Positions 43,657-53,057 are shown, numbered from the stretch's first letter. The stretch: DNA of 64,000 nt from an uncultured Eubacteriales bacterium (GCA_934489895.1 CAKSST010000007.1:1-64000); one strand, 5' to 3'. Numbers and translations: made by a program. Notes: a model not told the origin generated them from the sequence alone.

Positions 43657-45021
43657 ATGCTTGTGAACATTATTATTGTAGGATGCGGTAAAATAGGCAG
43701 AGCAATTTTAGCTAATCTGTTGGGTGAAGGACATAATGTTACAGCAGTTGATAAAAAGCAATCGGTTTTAGAAGACGTAACAAATATGTTTGACGTTATG
43801 ACTCTTTGCGGCAACGGCGCCGACAGCGATGTTTTAGGCGAAGCAAACGCCGCAAAATGCGACCTTTTCATTGCCTGTACCGATTCTGACGAGAACAATA
43901 TGCTCTCCTGTTTCCTTGCGCAGAAAATGGGCGCAAAAAACAGCATATCAAGAATCCGCAACCCCGAATACAACGATAAAAGTCTTTCATTTATAAAAAA
44001 CAAGCTGGGTATTTCTGTTACTATTAATCCCGAACTTCTTGTGGCAAAAGAGGTGCTTAATCTTTTAAAGCTTCCCTCTGCCGTAAAAATCGAAACCTTT
44101 TCAAGAAACTTTGAGCTTGTTGAGATAAAGCTTTCACAAAATTCTGTATTAGACGGTTTAAGTCTTAGAGAACTGCGTGATAAATATAAAGCAAAATATC
44201 TTATCTGCACCGTACAAAGAGATGATAACATATATATCCCCGACGGTAACTTTGTGCTCAAAAGCGGTGATGTTATAGGTATTTGTGCCGTTCCGAGCGA
44301 AATCCAGAAATTCTTTAAAATGTTAGGCATACTAAAAAAACAAGCCAAAAGCGTTATGATACTGGGTGGCGGCAGACCGACCTATTATCTCACAAAAATG
44401 CTTAATGAAATCGGCATTTCGGTAAAAATTGTTGATAAGGACATTGCCATCTGCGAGCAATTAAGCCGCCTTTTGCCCAACAATGTTGTTATAAATGGTG
44501 ACGGCGCACAGCAGGATATTCTTGTTGAAGAGGGTCTTAACGAGGTTGATGCCTTTGTTTCTCTTACCGGTATGGATGAGGAAAATATTCTTATTTCACT
44601 TTTTGCCGCCTTGCAAAAGGTGCCCAGTGTAATTACCAAAATAAACAGTGATGAGTTAACCTCTCTTTCGGAAAAAATCGGTGTTCAGACAATTGTTTCT
44701 CCCGTAACGGCATCCTCAAATAAAGTTGTACAATACGCAAGAGCCCTGCAAAATTCAATGGGCAGCAACAATATAGAAACCCTTTACAAATTAATGGATG
44801 GCAAAGCCGAAGCGTTGGAGTTTAATGTTTCGTCCGACTCTGCAGTTACAAACATTGCATTAAAAGACCTTAACACTAAAACAAACATCCTTATTGCAGG
44901 TATCATAAGAGGCCGTAAAATTATTATCCCCTCAGGCGATGACTGTATTTTAAAAGGCGACCGCGTGGTAGTACTTGCAGCAGGTCAGCGCTTGCATGAC
45001 CTTACTGATATATTGAGGTGA
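43657..45021 (+). CDS. trkA: Trk potassium uptake protein TrkA
   Basis: Cytoplasmic regulatory ring of the Trk/Ktr potassium channel, about 454 residues, with two tandem RCK units. Each has a nucleotide-binding fold (IIIVGCGKIGRAILANLL near the start, VMILGGGRPTYYLTKML near 230) and a C-terminal RCK_C domain (ILAQN-like VEIKLSQNSVLDGLSL; ALEFNVSSDSAVTNIAL). NAD(H) or ATP/ADP binding to the folds gates TrkH. The ATG at 43657 follows GAAAGAAG; the earlier frame start is unlikely. trkH begins six bases after the stop. Confidence 0.93.
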   Translation: MLVNIIIVGCGKIGRAILANLLGEGHNVTAVDKKQSVLEDVTNMFDVMTLCGNGADSDVLGEANAAKCDLFIACTDSDENNMLSCFLAQKMGAKNSISRIRNPEYNDKSLSFIKNKLGISVTINPELLVAKEVLNLLKLPSAVKIETFSRNFELVEIKLSQNSVLDGLSLRELRDKYKAKYLICTVQRDDNIYIPDGNFVLKSGDVIGICAVPSEIQKFFKMLGILKKQAKSVMILGGGRPTYYLTKMLNEIGISVKIVDKDIAICEQLSRLLPNNVVINGDGAQQDILVEEGLNEVDAFVSLTGMDEENILISLFAALQKVPSVITKINSDELTSLSEKIGVQTIVSPVTASSNKVVQYARALQNSMGSNNIETLYKLMDGKAEALEFNVSSDSAVTNIALKDLNTKTNILIAGIIRGRKIIIPSGDDCILKGDRVVVLAAGQRLHDLTDILR

Positions 45022-45027
45022 CCGCGT

Positions 45028-46473
45028 ATGAATCGTAAAATGGTTTTTCGTATTGTTGGTCTTAATATACTGTTTGAAGCCGCATTGATGCTTTTACCCT
45101 TGTTAGTATCAATTATTTACCAAGAGTTATGTTCAGTACATTTTTTAATTACAATTGCTATTGCGTTTGTTTTAGGCGCTATTTTGTTTTTTGGTATAAA
45201 GCCCAACAAAAAGCCGATTTTTGCCAAAGAAGGCTTAGTTATAGTAGCCCTTTCCTGGATATTTCTTTCCGCAATAGGCGCTCTACCCTTTTATTTGAGT
45301 AAAGAGATACCGTCTTATGTTGATGCTTTTTTTGAAACCGTAAGCGGCTTTACCACCACAGGTGCATCTATACTTAACAATGTTGAAAATATGAGCCGCG
45401 GACTGCTGTTTTGGCGTTCCTTTACCCACTGGATAGGCGGTATGGGTGTGCTTGTATTTATTATGGCAATTATCCCCTCAATGTGCGACCGTTCAATCCA
45501 CATTATGCGCGCAGAGGTGCCGGGGCCTATAGTAGGTAAGCTTGTTCCCAAAGTTAAAGACACCGCAAAAATACTGTATTTAATTTATATTTCTTTAACC
45601 GTTTTACAGATTATTCTGTTATTGTTTGGCGGTATGTCATTGTTTGACAGTGTTGTTTACACTTTTGGTACAGCAGGTACAGGCGGTTTCGGTATAAGAG
45701 CAGACAGCGTTGCTTCCTACAACACCTACTGCCAGATTGTAATAACCGTGTTTATGCTTATTTTCGGTACAAACTTCAATCTTTATTATTTGATTCTTAT
45801 AAAGAATTTTAAAACCGCTTTAAAAAGCGGTGAGCTTTGGTGTTATCTTTCCATTTTTGCCGCAAGTTCAGCATTGATTGCTGTAAACGTTTCTTCAATG
45901 TACAGCACCGCAGGCGAAACGATAAAACATTCTGCATTCCAAGTGGCATCCATTATGACCACCACAGGTTATGTCACAACCGATTTTGATTTGTGGCCTG
46001 TTTTCTCAAAAACTGTTATATTTATACTTATGTTTATCGGTGCAATGGCAAGCTCAACAGGCGGCGGCCTTAAAGTATCAAGAATAATGATATTATTCAA
46101 AGCAATTCGCAGAGAATTAAAGCGTGTTCTTCATCCGCGCTCGGTTTCCACCGTGCAGTTTGAAGGCAAGCTTCTGGATAACGCCACAATAAGCGGTACA
46201 CTCAATTATTTTGCATTATATATAGCGGCATTTATTTTTATACTGCTTATAATCTGTATCAACGGATTTGACTTTGAAACAAACCTTTCTTCCGTTGCAT
46301 CCTGTATAAACAACGTAGGCCCCGCCTTCTCGCTTGCAGGTCCCACAAGCAGTTATGCCGCATTTTCGCCTTTAAGCAAAATAGCCCTTTCCTTTGCTAT
46401 GCTGCTCGGCAGGTTAGAGCTTTATCCTATGCTCTTTATTTTAGTACCGTCAACCTGGTCAAGGAAAAAATAA
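45028..46473 (+). CDS. trkH: Trk potassium uptake protein TrkH
   Basis: Membrane potassium channel/transporter subunit of 481 residues with ten or so helices arranged as four M1-P-M2 repeats. Selectivity-filter-type loops are visible: SGFTTTGAS, GTAGTGGFG, MTTTGYVTTD and NNVGPAFSLAGP. SFTHWIGGMGVLVFIMAI is a family hallmark. It follows trkA closely, so the two make a complete uptake system. A strong terminator follows. Confidence 0.94.
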   Translation: MNRKMVFRIVGLNILFEAALMLLPLLVSIIYQELCSVHFLITIAIAFVLGAILFFGIKPNKKPIFAKEGLVIVALSWIFLSAIGALPFYLSKEIPSYVDAFFETVSGFTTTGASILNNVENMSRGLLFWRSFTHWIGGMGVLVFIMAIIPSMCDRSIHIMRAEVPGPIVGKLVPKVKDTAKILYLIYISLTVLQIILLLFGGMSLFDSVVYTFGTAGTGGFGIRADSVASYNTYCQIVITVFMLIFGTNFNLYYLILIKNFKTALKSGELWCYLSIFAASSALIAVNVSSMYSTAGETIKHSAFQVASIMTTTGYVTTDFDLWPVFSKTVIFILMFIGAMASSTGGGLKVSRIMILFKAIRRELKRVLHPRSVSTVQFEGKLLDNATISGTLNYFALYIAAFIFILLIICINGFDFETNLSSVASCINNVGPAFSLAGPTSSYAAFSPLSKIALSFAMLLGRLELYPMLFILVPSTWSRKK

Positions 46474-46501
46474 AAAAAGGCAAAAGAGCAGGGTCTTAAG
46501 A

Positions 46502-46546
46502 AAAAAAGACCTAAGTTCGTTTTTTGAACTTAGGTCTTTTTTGCCT
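46502..46546 (+). terminator. Terminator of trkAH
   Basis: Perfect 17-bp stem (46502-46518 with 46526-46542) ending in TTTTTT. Confidence 0.92.
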
Positions 46547-46729
46547 TTTAAAACTGCCGAAGGCAATAATGCTATGCAAAGCATAATAAAACTGCGAAGC
46601 AATATAACTCGCCGCAAGGCAAATAAAACTAAAGAGTGTCCTCAGTGCACTCTTCTAATCCTTCTCTTTAAAATTTTCTGTGATTGGGGTAACAAGAGTA
46701 ATCGAACCTGCCTAAAAAATACGGAATTA
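46547..46729. repeat. Intergenic mini-hairpin array
   Basis: Short palindromes spaced by A/T-rich linkers: TGCCGAAGGCA, ATGCTATGCAAAGCAT, CTGCGAAGCA, GCCGCAAGGC, then GAGTGTCCTCAGTGCACTC. No gene recognised. Similar mini-hairpins occur at 25488, 49.2-49.5 and 54.4 kb, suggesting a family of spacer repeats in this genome. Confidence 0.5.
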
Positions 46730-47029
46730 TTATATAATTATACCTGTCAAAAGTGCGGCTGCGGCGGCGGCAAGTGCCACAACTATAAGCGGCTGTTTAC
46801 AGTAAGCCAGCACCAGCGCCACAAGGGTACCTGCCGTTGCTGTTGTGATATTTCCCGTTGAATAAAAAATTGCGGGGATTGTCATTGCGCTCAATACCGC
46901 ATAGGGCATATAATAAAGCAAACTGCGTATAAAGCGAGAAGATATCTGCTTGCGAAAAAGCGTAAAGGGTATCATACGGACAAGGTAGGTAACACCCGCC
47001 ATAACTATAATATAAATAGCTAAACTCAT
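46730..47029 (-). CDS. azlD: AzlD family branched-chain amino acid exporter subunit
   Basis: A 99-residue membrane protein with four hydrophobic segments. VMAGVTYLVRMIPFTLFRKQ at the N-terminus and LLYYMPYAVLSAMTIPAIFYSTG are typical of AzlD. It pairs with AzlC to export branched-chain amino acids and analogues such as azaleucine. Its ATG overlaps the azlC stop (ATGA), implying coupled translation. Confidence 0.9.
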   Translation of the reverse strand: MSLAIYIIVMAGVTYLVRMIPFTLFRKQISSRFIRSLLYYMPYAVLSAMTIPAIFYSTGNITTATAGTLVALVLAYCKQPLIVVALAAAAAALLTGIII

Positions 47030-47724
47030 ACTGCTTCCTCCTCTTCTACGGGGAAGAAAATTGCTCCCAAAATTGCGGCAACAAGTGCACTGACTATTAT
47101 CGCAAATCCGCTTGAAACAAAGTTTATCACATACTCGAATAAAATGCTGCAGGCAGCCGCAATTAACACAACCGCAAGCACGCGCTTATTCTTGCGGGAA
47201 GCGGGCAGAAATATTGCAATAAACATACCGTAAAGTACAATACCCATTGCGTCTGCAATAATTTTTGGCAACAGCTGCCCTGCAACAGCGCCTATCAGCG
47301 TGCCGCCAGTCCAGCCTAAAACAGGCAGGGTTATAAGCCCTGCCATATATGCGTCTGAAATTTTGCCGCTTTGGGATATTGCGACAGCATAAACCTCATC
47401 GGTGATGCCAAAGGAAAGCAACAGACGTTTGGGCGTGGTAAAGCTTGAGTCAAGCTTTTGTGTAAGCGAAAAGCCCATAAGCGCATAACGAAGATTAATA
47501 ACAAACTGGGTAAGCGCCATTTCAATCAATGTGCCTTGGGCAGCTATTATTTCAATGCCTGCCGCCTGTCCTGCAGAGGTTAAGTTTGTCAAAGAGATAA
47601 GCACCGCACCAAGTGACGATATATCAAGCCCAACCGCAAGTATACCAAAGCCAAAGGATACCGACAGATATCCCAAAGCAATGGGCACACCGTGCATAAG
47701 GCCTTTTTTGTATGCACCGCACAT
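47026..47724 (-). CDS. azlC: AzlC family branched-chain amino acid exporter subunit
   Basis: Large permease subunit, 232 residues, with seven or eight helices. GVPIALGYLSVSFGFGILA near the start, LTSAGQAAGIEIIAAQG, and FVINLRYALMGFSL then FGITDEVYAVAIS are AzlC hallmarks. AAGGAG lies upstream of the ATG. First gene of the azlCD operon. No Lrp-type regulator is adjacent. Confidence 0.92.
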   Translation of the reverse strand: MCGAYKKGLMHGVPIALGYLSVSFGFGILAVGLDISSLGAVLISLTNLTSAGQAAGIEIIAAQGTLIEMALTQFVINLRYALMGFSLTQKLDSSFTTPKRLLLSFGITDEVYAVAISQSGKISDAYMAGLITLPVLGWTGGTLIGAVAGQLLPKIIADAMGIVLYGMFIAIFLPASRKNKRVLAVVLIAAACSILFEYVINFVSSGFAIIVSALVAAILGAIFFPVEEEEAV

Positions 47725-47852
47725 ATAAAGCTCATCTCCTTTTATTAATCAGACAACTGCCAATACACATCTAAAATTTCAAATACGGTAAATTCTTTTT
47801 TGGATTATATAACACAATATTTAAATTTGTCAATAAAAAGCCTTTGGTGCTC

Positions 47853-47881
47853 TTGCACATTATTCTTTAAGGCGGTATAAT
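47853..47881 (+). promoter_or_regulatory. Promoter of the glycerol-1-phosphate dehydrogenase gene
   Basis: TTGCAC (47853-47858), 17-base spacer, perfect TATAAT (47876-47881), 37 bases before the start codon. Confidence 0.7.
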
Positions 47882-47918
47882 TAATTTTACGAAAAAGCGG
47901 ACAGGAGTTTTTTATAAT

Positions 47919-49175
47919 ATGTCAAAAATACTTGAAATTATTGATGATTTTAAGCGCGGATGTAATTGCGGCAGACGGCACGAAACCGATATTAAGGATG
48001 TGCGCATTGAATCTGGTGCGGTACATTCTGTAGGAGAGGTTTTAAAAGAAAATGATTTTTGCAGCACCCTGTTGCTAGTAGCCGACAAAAACACTTTAAA
48101 AGCCGCAGACGGTATTGTAAAAAGCCTTGGCAGCTTTGACATTGAATACAAAATATATGACAATTTGCGCATTGCCACCATGGACGAGGTAAAAGCGGTG
48201 GAAACCTTAATTGCAGACCGTGACATTTCGGTTTTATCGGTAGGAACGGGTTCTGTAAACGACACCTGCAGGCTTGCAGCGGCAAGACAAGGCAAAAAAC
48301 TCTGCATTTTTGCAACCGCACCGTCAATGGATGGCTTTGCTTCTTATTGCGCCCCCATTGTTGATAACGGTTTTAAGATTACATATCCTGCAAAAAGCCC
48401 CGAGGTCATTATAGGCGATACCAAAATTTTAGCAGCCGCCCCTAACGAACTTAAATCGGCAGGCTTTGGCGATATGATTGCAAAATATGTAGGTCTTGTA
48501 GACTGGCAGGTTTCCGCTTTGCTGACGGGCGAATATTATTGCGAAAAAATTGCCGCGCTTACAAGAAGCGCTGTTGATGAGCTTATGGAAATGGCAGACA
48601 AGGTTTGCGTAAATGACGAGCACACCGCAGGCAAAATTTTTGAAGCTCTGCTTAAAACAGGTATTGGGATGGGCTTTTCACAAAACTCACGCCCGGCCAG
48701 TGGCAGTGAGCATATTATTGCACACCTTATTGAATGTGTTGAGCTTCGTGACAACATTATCCCCAATTTTCACGGTGATGATATAGGTGTTTGCTCTTTG
48801 GCAATGCTTAAATACTATAACGATTTAGCGGATAATGAACACATTGACACCCGAAACGAAGTTGTAGATTGGGATGATGTTTATAATTTTTATGCCGAAA
48901 TGGCCGAAGATGTTAAACAGCTTAACACCCCCACCAATATCATTGACGAAGTAAATAAAGATGTGCTTAAAACAAACTGGAGCAAAATAAGGGATATTAT
49001 ACACAGTGTGCCAAGCTATGAAGAATGTAAAACAGCAATGATAAAAGCAGGCTGTAAAATAACGGTGGATGATATTAAAAAAAGTCAAACACTGTTTGAC
49101 AGCTGCATCAAATACTCACCTTATATGAGAAGAAGGCTTACTCTGCTCCGTCTTAAAGATATGATAATTGTATAA
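47919..49175 (+). CDS. egsA: sn-glycerol-1-phosphate dehydrogenase
   Basis: Iron/zinc-dependent alcohol-dehydrogenase-fold enzyme of the AraM/EgsA group, 418 residues; reduces dihydroxyacetone phosphate to sn-glycerol 1-phosphate. VLSVGTGSVNDTCR is the nucleotide loop, CIFATAPSMDGFAS follows, metal ligands are an Asp in FGDMIAKYVG, His in SGSEHIIAHLIE, and the later NFHGDDIG. The length of about 400 fits the bacterial branch. In Bacillus the product feeds heptaprenylglyceryl phosphate made by PcrB; no pcrB is seen here. AGGAG precedes the ATG. Monocistronic. Confidence 0.88.
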   Translation: MSKILEIIDDFKRGCNCGRRHETDIKDVRIESGAVHSVGEVLKENDFCSTLLLVADKNTLKAADGIVKSLGSFDIEYKIYDNLRIATMDEVKAVETLIADRDISVLSVGTGSVNDTCRLAAARQGKKLCIFATAPSMDGFASYCAPIVDNGFKITYPAKSPEVIIGDTKILAAAPNELKSAGFGDMIAKYVGLVDWQVSALLTGEYYCEKIAALTRSAVDELMEMADKVCVNDEHTAGKIFEALLKTGIGMGFSQNSRPASGSEHIIAHLIECVELRDNIIPNFHGDDIGVCSLAMLKYYNDLADNEHIDTRNEVVDWDDVYNFYAEMAEDVKQLNTPTNIIDEVNKDVLKTNWSKIRDIIHSVPSYEECKTAMIKAGCKITVDDIKKSQTLFDSCIKYSPYMRRRLTLLRLKDMIIV

Positions 49176-49191
49176 ATACACAGCTGCCTTT

Positions 49192-49225
49192 TGAGGTACC
49201 CTCCGTTTGGGTACCTCAGTTATAT
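49192..49225 (+). terminator. Hairpin after egsA
   Basis: Perfect 10-bp stem TGAGGTACCC/GGGTACCTCA (49192-49201 with 49209-49218); only a weak T tract follows. Confidence 0.6.
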
Positions 49226-49631
49226 TCGCTCCAAGGCAAGTTATTTTGCCTTCAGCAGTTTTATTGTGCTTTGCACAGTTTTGGAAGCAAATAAACCTTT
49301 TGCCGTACTGCAAAAATATCACTGTGAGACCTATCTCACAATATTACTACAAAGGTTTCTTTATGTTTTTTGAGAGAGGTATTGCTAAAGTACATACCTC
49401 ACTATGACACTTTCAAAAGCGAAAATGTCATTTTATTTATATATAGACAAAGGGAGACTGCCCCTTTAGGAAATGTCTCCTTTCCGGCGGCTTTTTGTAC
49501 TGTTTTTATTTTGCAATATTTATTATTAGGCAGTTAAAATTAAAACCTAGCAGAACGGGATGTTTTTTGGCACTTTTTTAGATAAAGCAGTACTACTAAA
49601 TGCAAAGAAAATTTTACTTTTTCTGCCTTCC
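49226..49631. repeat. Gene-free interval with serial inverted repeats
   Basis: No credible gene. Inverted repeats follow one another: TGAGAC/GTCTCA-like at about 49323-49338, GAGGTAT/ATACCTC (49376-49401), ATGACA/TGTCAT (about 49404-49431) and GGAGAC/GTCTCC (about 49452-49482). The last resembles a terminator. The rest is A/T-rich. Confidence 0.45.
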
Positions 49632-49660
49632 TTGACAATATTTATTCTAAATGTTAATAT
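49632..49660 (+). promoter_or_regulatory. Promoter of the glycosyltransferase-like gene
   Basis: Perfect TTGACA (49632-49637), 17-base spacer, TAATAT (49655-49660), 26 bases before the first possible start. Confidence 0.55.
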
Positions 49661-49685
49661 TTATAATATAAGTTAGCTTTAAAGG

Positions 49686-51560
49686 GTGCTTTTTGTAAAA
49701 AATAAACAAATGAAATTTATTGTTTCGGAAGTTTTGATTATTCTTCTTGTTTTCCTTATCGAAGTAAATGTTTTTATGCGTGATACCGTAGCACAGTTTT
49801 CTGTCAATCCTGTTTCTGTTTTTAACAACAGTTACAGCACTTATGAAGCTTCAGGCTATGATATAAACGGTGTTACATATATGCCAAATACTGATGATCC
49901 ACATATTATTTTTACTGATATAAAACAAAATGTCCGTACCGTTCATATTATTCTTGAGCGAAGATGTTATTCAAGGACGCCTTACCGTGTATATTATTCC
50001 GACAACTCAACGTTTGATAAACAAATGTCTGTATCGGGCACCATACCTTTTGCCGCTAAGGAACTTTTAATTACCGTTCCAGATGGTCAATACCACAATT
50101 TAAGAATTGATATTGACGGCAAGTTTCACTTGTACAATATTCAGGTGAGCTCGGGGCCTGCTGAAATGAAAAGTGTGATAAACTCAGGGCCGAGTGTTGC
50201 ACGCATTTTTATTATGCTGCTGTTCATAACCACGATGATACTTTGCATTCGGCGATGGCATAAGTGCAAAAACTCAAAGCACAGATTATCCACAACCGAG
50301 CTGTTGTTTTGCCTAGGATGTTTTATATTCTACTCTTTATGGGCTGTAAGCAAAAGTTATAATTACGCCTCGGATGAATCCCTGTTTTATAATGTCACCA
50401 GTTATCTGTATAATAACAGCCGTCTGCCTGTTGCTACTGATGTACTGTCTGACTACGGTTTTTCTTTTTCACATCTGCCAACCGTCCTATTCAGTCATTT
50501 GGGCAACATTGCAATGAAGCTTGCATCGGCCTTTACCAAGGACAGCCGAATGCTGTTGCTTGCCGCAAGGGGAGTAAGCGTTCTTTGTTCTACGGGTGCC
50601 GTAACTATGTAATTAAGCTTTCAAAAATAATATTTAAATCGCCTACAAGATGGATATTTATTACTGCCTTTGCTTTTATGCCGCAGTTTGTTTTCTTTGC
50701 AAGCTATGTAAACAATATATCGGTTATGATGCTTGGTGTTGCTATGACAGTATATGCCTGGGCGCTTGGGATTAACGATGGCCGGAACTATAAAAACTGT
50801 TTTCTTCTTTCTGTCGGTATTTCGGTTTGCGCACTTTCTTCCTATTACAGTTACGGATGGATACTTGTAAGCATATTCTTTGTTATTCTCTCATATTTGT
50901 ACCAGAATAAAAAAGACTATAAAGGTCTTTTAAAGCTTTTTACATTCACTTTTTTAATGATTCTTATTTTCACCGGTTACAGTTTTATAAGACATATAGT
51001 TGTATATAAAGATATTCTCGGACTTAAAACAGCAGCTTATTACAACAGTATGTATGCGCTTGAAGAACTTTTACCGCAGAACAATCCGTCATTATCAGGC
51101 CAAGGCTTATCGTTGAAATATATGCTGTTTGATCTTAAGTGGATTGAAAAAACATTCAACAGCTCTGTTGCCGTGTTCGGTCAAAATGATGTTTACTGCT
51201 CACAAATAGTATACACTCTGGCAAAAGTATTTATTGCGGTAGGCATTATAGGCTTTATAGTTAAAATTATACAGGCAATAATCAGACGTCAGAAGCCCGA
51301 AAAAATGAAAATGCTGTTTTCATTATGCCTTGTACTTTGCACAGTAATAACCGTTATATTGAGCATTTGCAGAAGCTATTACGCAAGGAAGCTCTTGCTA
51401 TTCCGCATTCCTGCCCTTAATGTTGCTTGGTGGTTTGGGATATTCACACATTGTAAAATTGTTTAAAAGAATTGAACATCGCTATATCTCAACCACGTGC
51501 ATCTGCACTTTGTTCATTTCTGCCTCAGTATTTGTGTTCTATGCCGTATATCTGCATTAA
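49686..51560 (+). pseudogene. Twice-frameshifted glycosyltransferase-like membrane protein
   Basis: Three consecutive reading segments give one polytopic protein of about 624 residues. Segment 1 (49686-50612) has an N-terminal helix, a soluble extracytoplasmic domain (about 30-165) and further helices, ending GVSVLCSTGAVTM-stop. Segment 2, from about 50609 in the -1 frame, continues VIKLSKIIFKSPTRWIF with eight or so helices to IPAL. Segment 3, from 51420 back in the original frame, reads MLLGGLGYSHIVKLFKRIEHR and ends at TAA 51558-51560. The layout resembles GT39/PMT-type membrane mannosyltransferases. Two single-base indels (loss near 50605-50611, gain near 51419) compensate each other. Either a pseudogene or two assembly errors. 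GTG at 49686 or ATG at 49710 could be the start. Confidence 0.7.
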
Positions 51561-51613
51561 AAACATAAAGCGTCTGTTTGCGGACGCTTTATTATTTAAA
51601 AGGAGAGATTTGA

Positions 51614-52129
51614 TTGCGCTTTACTTATTGTCCCGACTGCGGGCAAAAGCTTATATTAAAGGGTATTGGAGATGAGGGTGCAACCCCCTACTGCACCGCT
51701 TGCAAAAAAGCCTGGTTTGATGTTTTTTCAACCTGTGTTATAATCTTGGTCGCCAACCCTAAAAACGAGGTTCTTTTGCTTAATCAGGAGTACATTTCAA
51801 CACAGTACCGCAACTTAGTGTCAGGTTATATGAAGCCCTGCGAGTCTGCCGAGCGGGCAGCACAGCGTGAGGTCTTGGAAGAGGTTGGCGTAACCCTTGA
51901 CACAATAGAACTTGTTGGCACATACTGGTTTGCAAAAAAGGGTTTGTTAATGATAGGCTTTATTGGTAAAGCCGCAAATACTGAGCTTGCACTTTCCAAA
52001 GAGGTTGATGCTGCCGAGTGGGTAAGTGCTCAAAACGCTTTATCTTTAGTGCATCCAAAAGGCAGCGGAAGCGTATCACGCATTTTGGTAGAAGAATATA
52101 TAAACAGATTAAAAAAGCAGGATTTCTAA
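51614..52129 (+). CDS. NUDIX hydrolase with zinc ribbon
   Basis: A 171-residue protein joining an N-terminal zinc ribbon (YCPDCG and YCTACKK) to a NUDIX domain. The NUDIX box is complete: G in GYMKPCESAE, then RAAQREVLEEVGV. The layout resembles NudC-type NADH pyrophosphatases, but the SQPWPFPxS motif is absent, so the substrate is open. AGGAG lies nine bases before a TTG start at 51614; no ATG fits. The stop overlaps a strong terminator. Confidence 0.88.
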   Translation: MRFTYCPDCGQKLILKGIGDEGATPYCTACKKAWFDVFSTCVIILVANPKNEVLLLNQEYISTQYRNLVSGYMKPCESAERAAQREVLEEVGVTLDTIELVGTYWFAKKGLLMIGFIGKAANTELALSKEVDAAEWVSAQNALSLVHPKGSGSVSRILVEEYINRLKKQDF

Positions 52130-52143
52130 TCCTGCTTTTTTTA
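52111..52143 (+). terminator. Terminator overlapping the NUDIX stop codon
   Basis: Stem of 12-13 bp (AAAAAAGCAGGAT with ATCCTGCTTTTTT) with a five-base loop and T-run. Confidence 0.9.
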
Positions 52144-52158
52144 AGCCTTTTTTATTTC

Positions 52159-52332
52159 TTAGGAGTTTTCTAACATTTGAGTCAAAGCATAAGACATTGC
52201 CAAACCCAAATATATAACAATTACACCCGGCAAACCATTCGAAAAACAAATCCAAAAAAGCAGAGCAACTAAACCCTGTAATAAAAACGCATATGCTATG
52301 GTTTTTACTTGTTTTGATGTGTTTTTAACCAT
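52159..52332 (-). CDS. 57-residue two-helix membrane protein
   Basis: Small ORF opening MVKNTSKQVKTIAYAFLL, with two hydrophobic helices (about 11-31 and 34-51) and the ending YALTQMLENS. AGGAGC lies nine bases before the ATG, which supports translation. It lies between the alkylation-repair gene and the NUDIX terminator, on the same strand as the repair operon, 38 bases after its last stop, and may be its final gene. No family recognised. Confidence 0.55.
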   Translation of the reverse strand: MVKNTSKQVKTIAYAFLLQGLVALLFWICFSNGLPGVIVIYLGLAMSYALTQMLENS

Positions 52333-52370
52333 TATTTTTTTTGCTCCTGATTAAAAACAATTTTTGTAAA

Positions 52371-53057
52371 CTATTTATTTAATTTTAATGTTTTTAAATA
52401 TTCTTTTTGAGAAGATGTTATCCGCAAGCTTTCCCGCGCTTTTTGTATGGTTTTATTGTGCACCCATTTTGGCAGAACGGCTTTTTCTATAAAGACTATG
52501 GTACTGTCCCACTGCTTTGAAAGAGCGGTTGCAAAATACCAGGCAATCATCATATTTATGTAATACTCATCGCTTTCTATAGAAGCTGCGCTGGTGAGAT
52601 GTTTTTTATCAAAATCCCCGTCTAAAAAGTAAGTCATAAGCATTAAAACGCCAAAGCGGACGGTATATGTACGATGCGAAGCAAGCCAGCCCTCAATATT
52701 CTCATAAAGCAGGGCTTTGTTTTTGACAAAGGCTTTAGAGCGCAGGCCGTCACAGGTTGCCCAATTATCAATATAAGGTAAAAATCGATCAATCTCCTTC
52801 AACGCAGTATTAAAAACGTCAATCTCACTTATTACAAAGCTGTGCAGATTGTTTTCCTCATAATATTTATGCGGCAGGTCACTCAAAAACAGATTAATGT
52901 CGGGATTGCTTTTCAGTTGCTTTGCAAGCCGCTTTAAATCAGGGGTGCGTACGCCTATAACAGTACTTTTATCTACCGTTGGCAGCAGCTTTGCAGAAAA
53001 TTCCCTATATTCAATATCCTGTAGCTCAAACAGTTTTTCTCTAATTTGTTGTATCAT
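52371..53057 (-). CDS. DNA alkylation repair protein, AlkD family
   Basis: HEAT-repeat DNA glycosylase-like protein of 228 residues. YREFSAKLLPTVDKSTVIGVRTPDLKRLAK at the N-terminus, then NLHSFVISEI, the conserved DNWATCDGLRSKAF with the catalytic-type Asp, and RFGVLMLMTYFL. AlkD enzymes remove alkylated bases without base flipping. The ATG at 53057 overlaps the TGA of the preceding gene (ATGA). The longer frame upstream lies inside that gene and is rejected. Confidence 0.9.
   Translation of the reverse strand: MIQQIREKLFELQDIEYREFSAKLLPTVDKSTVIGVRTPDLKRLAKQLKSNPDINLFLSDLPHKYYEENNLHSFVISEIDVFNTALKEIDRFLPYIDNWATCDGLRSKAFVKNKALLYENIEGWLASHRTYTVRFGVLMLMTYFLDGDFDKKHLTSAASIESDEYYINMMIAWYFATALSKQWDSTIVFIEKAVLPKWVHNKTIQKARESLRITSSQKEYLKTLKLNK

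Noticed and set aside
46684..46713. tRNA-like 3' end (reverse strand GGTTCGATTACTC)
   Set aside because: The T-loop-like TTCGATT lacks a matching T-stem, acceptor stem or anticodon arm, so it is not a tRNA; at most a remnant.
46541..46861. Plus-strand frame of about 106 codons across trkH terminator and azlD
   Set aside because: It is read through a terminator, mini-hairpins and antisense to azlD; composition is cysteine-rich noise.
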